A stretch of DNA of 64,000 nt from an uncultured Acidimicrobiales bacterium (GTDB lineage: Bacteria; Actinomycetota; Acidimicrobiia; Acidimicrobiales; Aldehydirespiratoraceae): assembly GCA_958296055.1 (NCBI GenBank), contig CATQHS010000001.1, positions 1,956,277-2,020,276 on the forward strand, written 5' to 3'. The notes under the pieces were generated by a model. It saw only the letters and a program-made list of their open reading frames with translations. It searched no databases and had not been told where the DNA came from. The position numbers and the translations under genes were made by a program. Below, piece after piece: positions 57,036 to 64,000 of this stretch; positions within the stretch are counted from its first letter, which is position 1, and the number at the start of each line of letters is the position of its first letter.

Positions 57036-60000
57036 GTGGGATTCTCTGCGAAGATGGCTGGGTTGTCAGCGGTGCTGGCCGCCCCGGCGTTTGTCCTGCT
57101 TCTATCTGCTGTGCCCGCCCAAGCTCAGACCGGCTCGCCGTGTGACTCCGAGGCGGTTGTTCCCGCTGGCCAGGATGCCCTGAGAGCTGACTGCGAAGCT
57201 TTGTGGGATTTCTACACCCAACTCGATGACCCCGGCACCCTAGATGACGCGGGCGATGGCCAATGGGGACCGAACAACCCCCTTTCATCCTGGCAGGGCG
57301 TGACGGTCAATCCAAAGTCCGGGCTTGTAAGCGCATTGGATCTCAAGCGCAGCGATTTAGCCGGGCCGATCTCGCCCGCACTGGGTCAACTCACCGGGCT
57401 CACCTTGTTGGATCTGCGTGAGAATGGTTTGTCTGGTCCTATTCCGTCTGAGTTGGGTCAGCTCACCGGGCTCACTGTTTTGTATTTGTGGGATAACGAT
57501 TTGTCTGGTCCTATTCCGTCTGAGTTGGGTCAACTCACCGAGCTAACTTATTTGAGTTTGTCGCGTAATGGTTTGTCTGGTTCTATTCCGTCTGAGTTGG
57601 GTCGGATTTCTGGGCTGATTTGGTTGGCTTTGTCGCGTAATGGTTTGTCTGGTTCTATTCCGTCTGAGTTGGGTCAACTCACTGAACTCACTCAATTGTA
57701 TTTGTGGGATAATGGTTTGTCTGGTTCTATTCCGTCTGAGTTGGGTCAACTCACTGAACTGACTCATTTAGATCTGGCGGTTAATGGTTTGTCTGGTTCT
57801 ATTCCGTCTGAGTTGGGTCGGCTCACTGCGCTGACATCTCTGTATCTCAACGGTAATCAGTTGTCTGGTTCTATCCCGTCTGAGTTGGGACAGATGACCG
57901 CGCTGACATCCCTGAGTCTTAGAGATAATCAGTTGTCTGGTTCTATTCCGTCTGAGTTGGGTCGGCTCACTGCGCTGACAGAGCTGCGTCTCTACGGTAA
58001 TCGGTTGACTGGTTCTATTCCGTCTGAGTTGGGACAGATGACCGCGCTAAAAGTTCTTCGCCTTGAGCGTAATGGTTTGTCTGGTTCTATTCCGTCTGAG
58101 TTGGGTCGGCTCACTGCGCTGACATCTCTGAGTCTTAGAGATAATCAGTTGTCTGGTTCTATTCCGTCTGAGTTGGGTCGGCTCACTGCGCTGACATCTC
58201 TGTATCTCAACGGTAATCAGTTGTCTGGTTCTATCCCGTCTGAGTTGGGACAGATGACCGCGCTGACATCCCTGAGTCTTAGAGATAATCAGTTGTCTGG
58301 TTCTATTCCGTCTGAGTTGGGTCGGCTCACTGCGCTGACAGAGCTGCGTCTCTACGGTAATCAGTTGTCTGGTTCTATTCCGTCTGAGTTGGGACAGATG
58401 ACCGCGCTAAAAGTTCTTCGCCTTGAGCGTAATGGTTTGTCTGGTTCTATTCCGTCTGAGTTGGGTCGGCTCACTGCGCTGACATCTCTGTATCTCAACG
58501 GTAATCAGTTGTCTGGTTCTATCCCGTCTGAGTTGGGGCAGATGACCGCGCTGACATCTCTGAGTCTTAGAGATAATCAGTTGTCTGGTTTTATTCCGTC
58601 TGAGTTGGGTCGGCTCACTGCGCTGACAGAGCTGCGTCTCTACGGTAATCAGTTGTCTGGTTTTATTCCGTCTGAGTTGGGGCAGTTGACCGCGCTAAAA
58701 GTTCTTCGCCTTGAGCGTAATGCTTTGTCTGGTTCTATTCCGTCTGAGTTGGGTCGGCTCACTGCACTGACAGAGTTGCGTCTCTACGGTAATGCTTTGT
58801 CGGGGCGTTTGCCGTCTGGGTTGAGCCGGTTTGATCCCTATAGTCGGGGTCCGATGGGCCTCATTGACGGTACCGAGTCGCATCGGGAGTTCACGTTGAG
58901 CAGCGAGGTTTGGGATGTGTGGCTTTGCGACACGCCCGACGGGGATATTATCCGGGATTCGGATGAGGCGGTGGTGTTGCTGAACCGGGAGGTCACTCCG
59001 TATTATCGTTGGCTGTCCAGTGATCGCTACCAGCCCGGGTTCCGTTACGTCGGCAGAATTGACGGGCCTCACCTGGTTGGATGTGCCGAGGCGGTCAGAG
59101 CAGAACGCAAAGCGGTGTCGTCGGACAATCGGTTTGTGGTCATAGACGACACCGATGGTCGCGCTGGCTGGGCTAGCTCAGGTAAGGAAGGATCCGTTCA
59201 AATTGTTGGGCTGCATTTACCGATTATTATTCATGAGATCGGGCATGCTCTAGGGTTTCCACATTCTTATGGAGGCCTCATAAACTGGGAGTTAGATCGT
59301 TCCTTCGGAGGGCGCATATCGCGCATGGCCGGAGACGTGTACGAATATGATAACCCGATGGATCAGATGAGCGGAAATCGCGAATATAATGCGGCGACTA
59401 TCGCGGTGAATCGTTACGCGGCCGGGTGGATTGATCCGGTCAATGTTGCCATTCACCCTCAGGGCAAGGCCCACACGTATGTGCTGCGGCCCCCGGGGTT
59501 CGGGGGCACTCAGATGTTGGTTTTGCGGGATCCGCGGTTCGGGGTGATGATCACGCTGGGGGCACGGGTCGCCAAAGGCTACGATTCAGACATCCCCAAA
59601 GAAGGAGTAGAAGCATACAAAGTGGATCAGTTCACCCGGCGGACCCAGCAGACCCCGCCCCCTGAGCTGATTGGCATCACCGGCGAGAACCTCGACGATG
59701 AGACGAAGGCCGGGTTGACGCAGCATGTTCATTCGGTTGGCGATGTGTTCGAGGTGGGCACGGCGACGGTTGAGGTGCTGGAGCGGACTGGTGACAGGTT
59801 CAGGGTTCGGGTGGTCGATTCGGCGGAGTCGGTCTTCGCCGGGCGGTTCTCCGACGAGGACGGCAGCGCTCATGAGAGCAACATCGAGGCCGTCGCCGCT
59901 CGGGGTGTCACGGTGGGCTGCAGCCCGACCTATCCGGATCGGTTCTGCCCGGATCGGGTGGTGACCCGAGCCCAGATGATGGCTTTTCTGGCCCGGGCCT

Positions 60001-60392
60001 TGGGGGTGGAGGGCGCCGCGAGCTTGACGAGCCGTTTTGGCGATGTGTCCGGCGGGGCCTGGTACTCGCCTTACCTTGAGCGGTTGGCTGATTTGGGGGT
60101 GGCCGAGCCCTACGAGGACGGCACCTTCCGGCCCTCCGAACCCCTCACCCGCCGTGACATGGCCGTGTTCCTCGCCCGCGCTTTCTCGCACATCTCGGCG
60201 GCGGCCGAGCCGGCCGGGGCGTTCGAAGATGTGCCCGCCGCCGCTCCCGGCGCGGCCGAGGTGGAGGCCGTCCTCGCCGCCGGGGTCACCCGGGGGTGCT
60301 CGGCCGAGCCCATGCGCTACTGCCCCGACCGCTCGGTCACCCGAGCCCAGATGGCCTCCTTCCTGGCCCGAGCCCTCCAGGGCGCCCCATAG
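57036..60392 (+). CDS. Secreted LRR / metallopeptidase / SLH protein
   Basis: A 1118-residue exported protein from GTG 57036. A signal peptide (about 1-31, cut near AQA-QT) precedes a Cys-capped N-terminal region. Then about 20 plant-type leucine-rich repeats of 24 residues (LSGSIPSELGQLTALTSLYL type, about 115-590). Next is a domain with HEIGHALGFPH (about 733-743), the HExxHxxGxxH zinc motif of metzincins, then three SLH-like repeats (about 945-1115) with the GCSP...FCPDRVVTRAQM signature. It is probably a cell-surface peptidase held by SLH repeats, with the LRR part for binding. The LRR DNA has lower GC and different codon use than the rest, suggesting separate origin or repeat expansion. 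Confidence 0.85.
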   Translation: MGFSAKMAGLSAVLAAPAFVLLLSAVPAQAQTGSPCDSEAVVPAGQDALRADCEALWDFYTQLDDPGTLDDAGDGQWGPNNPLSSWQGVTVNPKSGLVSALDLKRSDLAGPISPALGQLTGLTLLDLRENGLSGPIPSELGQLTGLTVLYLWDNDLSGPIPSELGQLTELTYLSLSRNGLSGSIPSELGRISGLIWLALSRNGLSGSIPSELGQLTELTQLYLWDNGLSGSIPSELGQLTELTHLDLAVNGLSGSIPSELGRLTALTSLYLNGNQLSGSIPSELGQMTALTSLSLRDNQLSGSIPSELGRLTALTELRLYGNRLTGSIPSELGQMTALKVLRLERNGLSGSIPSELGRLTALTSLSLRDNQLSGSIPSELGRLTALTSLYLNGNQLSGSIPSELGQMTALTSLSLRDNQLSGSIPSELGRLTALTELRLYGNQLSGSIPSELGQMTALKVLRLERNGLSGSIPSELGRLTALTSLYLNGNQLSGSIPSELGQMTALTSLSLRDNQLSGFIPSELGRLTALTELRLYGNQLSGFIPSELGQLTALKVLRLERNALSGSIPSELGRLTALTELRLYGNALSGRLPSGLSRFDPYSRGPMGLIDGTESHREFTLSSEVWDVWLCDTPDGDIIRDSDEAVVLLNREVTPYYRWLSSDRYQPGFRYVGRIDGPHLVGCAEAVRAERKAVSSDNRFVVIDDTDGRAGWASSGKEGSVQIVGLHLPIIIHEIGHALGFPHSYGGLINWELDRSFGGRISRMAGDVYEYDNPMDQMSGNREYNAATIAVNRYAAGWIDPVNVAIHPQGKAHTYVLRPPGFGGTQMLVLRDPRFGVMITLGARVAKGYDSDIPKEGVEAYKVDQFTRRTQQTPPPELIGITGENLDDETKAGLTQHVHSVGDVFEVGTATVEVLERTGDRFRVRVVDSAESVFAGRFSDEDGSAHESNIEAVAARGVTVGCSPTYPDRFCPDRVVTRAQMMAFLARALGVEGAASLTSRFGDVSGGAWYSPYLERLADLGVAEPYEDGTFRPSEPLTRRDMAVFLARAFSHISAAAEPAGAFEDVPAAAPGAAEVEAVLAAGVTRGCSAEPMRYCPDRSVTRAQMASFLARALQGAP
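57822..58757. repeat. Higher-order 288-bp DNA repeats in the LRR region
   Basis: A block of four 24-residue repeats (288 bp) starts at 57822, 58182 and 58470. The second is 360 bases from the first because one extra 72-bp unit stands between them; the third is exactly 288 bases from the second. Blocks differ by few bases, so they arose by recent unequal exchange or slippage. All changes are multiples of 72 bases, keeping the frame. Confidence 0.75.
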
Positions 60393-60454
60393 CCGGGCTG
60401 AGGCCCGCACCCTCGCCCGGTGGCGGCCTTGGCATGGCGGCGGCGGGGCTGTTG

Positions 60455-60460
60455 TAGTAT
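60455..60460 (+). promoter_or_regulatory. Putative -10 box TAGTAT for the ABC transporter operon
   Basis: TAGTAT lies 44 bases before the TTG start at 60504, in the gap after the LRR gene. AGGGGG lies just upstream of the TTG. Confidence 0.35.
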
Positions 60461-60503
60461 CCGGCGTTCGCAGGACATGGGCGATTCCCGCTAGGGGGCT
60501 GCG

Positions 60504-61424
60504 TTGCTTCGATGGCTGATCCGGCGCGTCATCGCCGCTGCCTTGGTCGTTTTCGTGGTCACCTCGCTGGTGTTCGTGCTGACCCACGTGTTCACCGACC
60601 CGGCCGCGGTGTCGCTGCCCCTGGAGGCGTCTGAGGAGCTGCGGGAGGCCCGCCGGGAGCAGCTCGGGCTCAAGCGCCCGCTGATCGAACAGTACGGCGA
60701 GTTCGCCTTCGGGCTGGTCACCGGCGACCTGGGCGAGTCGTTCTGGCAGCAGCGGCCCGCCTCGGAGATAGTGCGCGAGCGCCTGCCCGCCACGCTCAAG
60801 CTGGTGGGCGGATCGGTGGTGGTCACCGTGATCTTGGCCGTGCCCCTGGGAATGCTGGCCGCCTGGCGGGAGAGAAAGTTCCCCGACCACGCTGTGCTGG
60901 GCTTCTCCATGGCCTTCATCAGCGCTCCGCCCTTCTGGATCGGCTATCTGCTGATCATCGTCTTCGCCGTCCAGCTCGACTGGGTGCCCACCTTCGGTTC
61001 CCGGGGTTGGACGTCGATCATCCTGCCGTCGGTGGCGGTCGGGCTGGCCAGCGCCGGTCGGCTGGCCCAGATGATACGCCGGGCCATCGTCGAGGAGCTG
61101 CGCCAGCCCTACGCGGTGACCGCCCAATCCCGGGGGTTCTCCCGCTCCTACACCATCACCCACCACGTCTTCCGCAACGTGGCCTCCAACTTCGTGACCT
61201 TCACCGGCTGGGAGATGACCCGCATGTTCACCGGCTACACGGTGGTGATCGAGGTGGTGTTCTCCTGGCCCGGCGTGGGCCTGATGGCCTTCAATGCCAT
61301 CGAGCAGAAGGACCTGATCCTGCTCCAGGCCGGGGTGGTGGTGCTGGCCGGGCTGGTGGTGTTCACCAACCTGGCCATCGACGTCCTCCGCCGGACCATC
61401 GATCCCAGGGTGGAGCTGCGGTGA
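60504..61424 (+). CDS. Peptide/nickel-type ABC transporter permease (DppB-like)
   Basis: A 306-residue permease from TTG 60504, six membrane segments. It begins MLRWLIRRVIAAALVVFVVTSLVFVLTHVFTDPA and has the EAA loop region RAIVEELRQPYAVTAQSRGFSRSYTITHHVFRN, the contact site for the ATPase. These proteins form one half of the pore for importing peptides or similar solutes. Stop overlaps the next permease start. No substrate-binding protein gene is in the window. Confidence 0.9.
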   Translation: MLRWLIRRVIAAALVVFVVTSLVFVLTHVFTDPAAVSLPLEASEELREARREQLGLKRPLIEQYGEFAFGLVTGDLGESFWQQRPASEIVRERLPATLKLVGGSVVVTVILAVPLGMLAAWRERKFPDHAVLGFSMAFISAPPFWIGYLLIIVFAVQLDWVPTFGSRGWTSIILPSVAVGLASAGRLAQMIRRAIVEELRQPYAVTAQSRGFSRSYTITHHVFRNVASNFVTFTGWEMTRMFTGYTVVIEVVFSWPGVGLMAFNAIEQKDLILLQAGVVVLAGLVVFTNLAIDVLRRTIDPRVELR

Positions 61425-62413
61425 GTCCCCCGACCGGGAAGACTCCCGCCGTGAACCCCCCGACCGTGACCGATCCCGCCGCCCCTGCCACCCACTCCGG
61501 CCTCGATCCCGGCGCCGACTCAGGAGAGGCCCGGACCCTGGCCGACCTACGCCGGCACCTGCTCAAGTCCAAAGCGGGCATGGCCGGGGTGGCCATCACC
61601 GGGCTCTTCGCCCTGACGGCCATCGTCGGGCCGTGGATCCCGTTCATCGCCGACCCGGCCCAGCAGAGCCTGCCCGACCGCCTCAAGCCGCCGGTGGGCT
61701 GGGGGGGCACCTGGGCCCACCCCCTCGGCACCGACCAGCTCGGCCGAGACCTGCTGGCCCGGCTCATCGACGGGGCCCGCATCTCGCTGCTGGTCGGCCT
61801 GGCCGCGGTGGGCCTGGCCGCGCTGATCGGAACGCTGCTGGGCTTGGTGGCCGGCTACTTCGGGGGCTGGGCCGACACCGTCATCAGCTCGGTGGCCGAC
61901 GTCCAGATGGCCTTTCCGGGGGTGCTGGCCGGGCTGATATTCGTTCTCGCCTTCGGTCCCAGCGTCTGGATCGTCATCGCCGTCATCGCCATGTCGGGGT
62001 GGATGGTGTTCACCCGGGTCACCCGGAGTCTGGTGTTCACGCTGCGGACGTCGCTGTTCGTGGAGGCGTCGGAGATGAGCGGCGCCGGATCGCCCCGGAT
62101 CATGCGCCGGCACCTGCTGCCCAACCTGGTGAGCTCGCTCATCACCCTGATCGTGCTGGAGCTGGCCGCCGCCATCCTGTCGGAGTCGGCCTTCTCGTTC
62201 CTCGGCTTCGGGGTCCAGCCCCCCCAATCCTCGTGGGGCCTGATGATCGAGCAGGGCAGGGACTACATCACCCATGCCTGGTGGGTGGTGACCTTCGCCG
62301 GGATGGCCATAGCCGTGGCCGTTCTCGGGGTCAACCTGCTGTCGCTGTGGCTCCAGTCCTTCAACGACGTGGCCGAGCGCGAGCAGATCATCCTCGACCG
62401 GCCCGGCATGTGA
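61421..62413 (+). CDS. Peptide/nickel-type ABC transporter permease (DppC-like)
   Basis: A 330-residue permease from GTG 61421. A 45-residue Pro/Thr-rich cytoplasmic tail precedes the typical first segment (KSKAGMAGVAITGLFALTAIVGPW), WAHPLGTDQLGRDLLARLIDGARISLLVG and the EAA loop (EASEMSGAGSPRIMRRHLLPNL). It pairs with the DppB-like protein. The next ATG is two bases after the stop. Confidence 0.92.
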   Translation: MSPPTGKTPAVNPPTVTDPAAPATHSGLDPGADSGEARTLADLRRHLLKSKAGMAGVAITGLFALTAIVGPWIPFIADPAQQSLPDRLKPPVGWGGTWAHPLGTDQLGRDLLARLIDGARISLLVGLAAVGLAALIGTLLGLVAGYFGGWADTVISSVADVQMAFPGVLAGLIFVLAFGPSVWIVIAVIAMSGWMVFTRVTRSLVFTLRTSLFVEASEMSGAGSPRIMRRHLLPNLVSSLITLIVLELAAAILSESAFSFLGFGVQPPQSSWGLMIEQGRDYITHAWWVVTFAGMAIAVAVLGVNLLSLWLQSFNDVAEREQIILDRPGM

Positions 62414-62414
62414 C

Positions 62415-63458
62415 ATGACCGCCGCCGCTCCCGCCCCCACCCCCGCCCCGGAAACCGTCGCCGCCAGTGCCGGCCCCGCCGACGACGCTTCGAACCGGCT
62501 GCTGGAGATAGCCGACCTCACCGTCGGGTTCCCCACCCGGGACGGGACCGTCCACGGGGTCGACCGCCTGACCCTCAACGTCGGCTCCCACGAGCGCCTG
62601 GGCGTGGTCGGCGAGTCGGGCTCGGGCAAGAGCGTGATGGGGCTGGCCATCTTGGGCATGGTGCTGCCGCCCGGGCGGTTCATGGGCGGCTCGGTGCGCT
62701 GGAAGGGCCAGAACATGCTCGACCCGGCCGTGGCCGAGCGGGTCCGGGGCCGCGAGGTGGCCATGATCTTCCAAGACCCGATGGTGTCGCTCAACCCGCT
62801 CAAGACGGTGGGGGCCCAGTTGCGGGAGCTGCTCCGCCGCCGGGCCGGGCTCCGGGGCCGGGCGGTGCGGGCCCGCTGCATAGAGCTGCTCGACATGGTG
62901 GGCATCGCCAACCCGGCCGAGCGGCTCCGGGCCTATGCCTTTGAGCTGTCCGGCGGCATGCGCCAGCGGGTGATGATCGCCACCGCCCTGGCCTGCAACC
63001 CGGAGCTGCTGATCGCCGACGAGCCCACCACCGGGCTGGACGTCACCATCCAGGACCAGGTGCTCACCCTGCTGCACGACCTGTCCACCGAGCTGGGGGT
63101 GTCGGTGCTGATGATCACCCACGACCTGGGGGTGGTGGCCCAGTTCTGCGACCGGGTGCAGGTGATGTACGCGGGCCGCATCGTCGAGCGGGCCCCCATC
63201 GCCGACGTGTTCGCCGAGCCCCAGCACCCGTACTCGCTGGGGCTGCTGCGGTCGGTGCCCCGGGTGGACCGCGACGACGAGGAGCTGGAGGGGATACCAG
63301 GCGAGCCTCTGGACCGGGCCCGGCTCCCGTCCGGCTGCGCCTTCGAGCCCCGCTGCCCCGAGTCCGGCGACCGCTGCGGGCAGGCCCCGCCGGATCTGGC
63401 GAAGATCACCGACCGCCGGTGGGTGGCCTGCTTCAACCGCTCCGCTCCCCCCAGCTAG
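62415..63458 (+). CDS. Peptide/nickel-type ABC transporter ATP-binding protein (DppD-like)
   Basis: A 347-residue ATPase. Walker A is GESGSGKS (about 71-78), the signature LSGGMRQRV (about 178-186), Walker B LLIADEPT (about 197-204), and the switch His in MITHDLGVV. The C-terminal extension [15 protein letters not shown] is the oligopeptide-type Cys motif that can hold an iron-sulfur cluster. No second ATPase (DppF) follows before the LRR gene, so either one ATPase forms the homodimer or its partner lies elsewhere. Confidence 0.93.
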   Translation: MTAAAPAPTPAPETVAASAGPADDASNRLLEIADLTVGFPTRDGTVHGVDRLTLNVGSHERLGVVGESGSGKSVMGLAILGMVLPPGRFMGGSVRWKGQNMLDPAVAERVRGREVAMIFQDPMVSLNPLKTVGAQLRELLRRRAGLRGRAVRARCIELLDMVGIANPAERLRAYAFELSGGMRQRVMIATALACNPELLIADEPTTGLDVTIQDQVLTLLHDLSTELGVSVLMITHDLGVVAQFCDRVQVMYAGRIVERAPIADVFAEPQHPYSLGLLRSVPRVDRDDEELEGIPGEPLDRARLPSGCAFEPRCPESGDRCGQAPPDLAKITDRRWVACFNRSAPPS

Positions 63459-63480
63459 GCCGGATGGAAGGCGTGGCCCG

Positions 63481-64000
63481 ATGCCCCGTTGTCGGGCGGC
63501 CGCGCCCGCGGCCCTTCTCGCCGCCGTGGCCGTGATCCCGCTGCTGGCGGCCTCCCCCTCCCGGGCCCAGACCGGCTCGCCGTGTGATTCCGAGACGATG
63601 GGTCCCGCCGGCCAACCCGGCCTGCGAGCCGACTGCGAGGCCCTGTGGGACTTCTACACCGGCCTCGACGACGTCGGCGCCTTAGACGACCCCGGCCCCG
63701 GCGCATGGGGTGTCGGCGCGGCTCTCGATTCCTGGCGGGGCGTGACCGTCGGCCCGATCTCGGGCCGGGTGATCGCTCTGGACCTATACGGCCAGGACTT
63801 GGCCGGGGCCGTCTCGCCCGGACTGGGCCGGTTGACCGAGCTGGTCAGCCTGGGCCTCGGCGACAACGCCCTGTCAGGGCCCATCCCGGCCGAGCTGGGC
63901 AAGCTGACCGATCTGGTCGTCTTGAACCTCGGCGGCAACCGCTTGTCCGGGGCCATCCCGGCCGAGTTGGGCCGGCTCGTCGATCTCGTCCGGTTGAGTC
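63481..64000 (+). CDS. Secreted leucine-rich-repeat protein (partial)
   Basis: The gene runs off the right edge. A signal peptide (about 1-30, ending SRAQ) is followed by TGSPCDSETMGPAGQPGLRADCEALWDFYTGLDD, almost the same as the cap of the large LRR protein at 57036, and then the first plant-type repeats (LSGPIPAELGKLTDLVVLNLGGN). It belongs to the same family, with genome-like codon use in place of the AT-richer repeats of the first gene. GGAAGG lies about ten bases upstream of ATG 63481. Confidence 0.8.
   Translation, partial: MPRCRAAAPAALLAAVAVIPLLAASPSRAQTGSPCDSETMGPAGQPGLRADCEALWDFYTGLDDVGALDDPGPGAWGVGAALDSWRGVTVGPISGRVIALDLYGQDLAGAVSPGLGRLTELVSLGLGDNALSGPIPAELGKLTDLVVLNLGGNRLSGAIPAELGRLVDLVRLS

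Noticed and set aside
59586-61166. 526-residue minus-strand frame
   Set aside because: Antisense to the SLH region and the DppB-like gene; no ribosome site or known motif.

Overview
The window is GC-rich, densely packed bacterial DNA with many GTG and a few TTG starts, many stop/start overlaps (ATGA, GTGA), and TANNNT boxes 6-8 bases before start codons, which suggests leaderless mRNAs. Together with enzyme types common in F420/ETF-rich actinobacteria and cell-surface proteins carrying Cys-containing SLH repeats, this points to an actinobacterium, probably of the Acidimicrobiia. That placement is inference. No rRNA, tRNA or CRISPR was seen.

Layout. 1-7.2 kb: a partial dihydroorotase/hydantoinase-like amidohydrolase, an alpha/beta hydrolase, a heme-oxygenase-like diiron protein with an unusual [2Fe-2S] ferredoxin and a Rieske protein (a likely oxygenase set), an AAA ATPase, a FAD oxidoreductase and a cupin. 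An AT-rich membrane-protein gene is wedged between the ferredoxin and Rieske genes. 7.2-13.3 kb: an accessory island with a DGQHR-domain protein (apparent frameshift), an unknown 446-residue protein, an MT-A70 adenine methyltransferase with a RAMA-like small protein, four GATC repeats in their promoter region, and a toxin-antitoxin-like pair whose toxin gene is split by an IS630-family element. 13.3-40 kb: catabolic genes: hydrolases, M20 peptidase, ThDP enzyme, amidohydrolases, a cupin-cupin-Cdc48-like ATPase operon, gamma-glutamyltransferase-like protein, acyl-CoA dehydrogenase, acyl-CoA ligase, isopropylmalate dehydrogenase-like and ornithine cyclodeaminase-like enzymes, two flavin/F420 LLM enzymes, two MFS transporters, an aspartate dehydrogenase-like protein and a fused EtfB-EtfA. 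40.5-46 kb: RidA, GlcG/HbpS, ABM proteins, a large indolepyruvate:ferredoxin oxidoreductase-type protein and a cyclophilin.

46.1-57.0 kb is the clearest pathway. A gamma, A, B, unknown, A' gene order matches the acetophenone/acetone carboxylase type, and it is followed by a thiolase-like protein, a DUF35 protein and an acyl-CoA ligase. This fits ketone carboxylation, CoA activation and carbon-carbon cleavage. 57.0-64.0 kb holds a large secreted protein (leucine-rich repeats, HExxHxxGxxH metallopeptidase motif, SLH repeats), a peptide-type ABC transporter (two permeases and one ATPase) and the start of a second, related LRR protein that runs off the right edge.

Strongest leads: the DGQHR/unknown/MT-A70/RAMA island with GATC repeats, the acetophenone-carboxylase-like operon with an unassigned fifth gene, the diiron-ferredoxin-Rieske set with an Asp in place of a cluster Cys, and the cupin/Cdc48-like operon.
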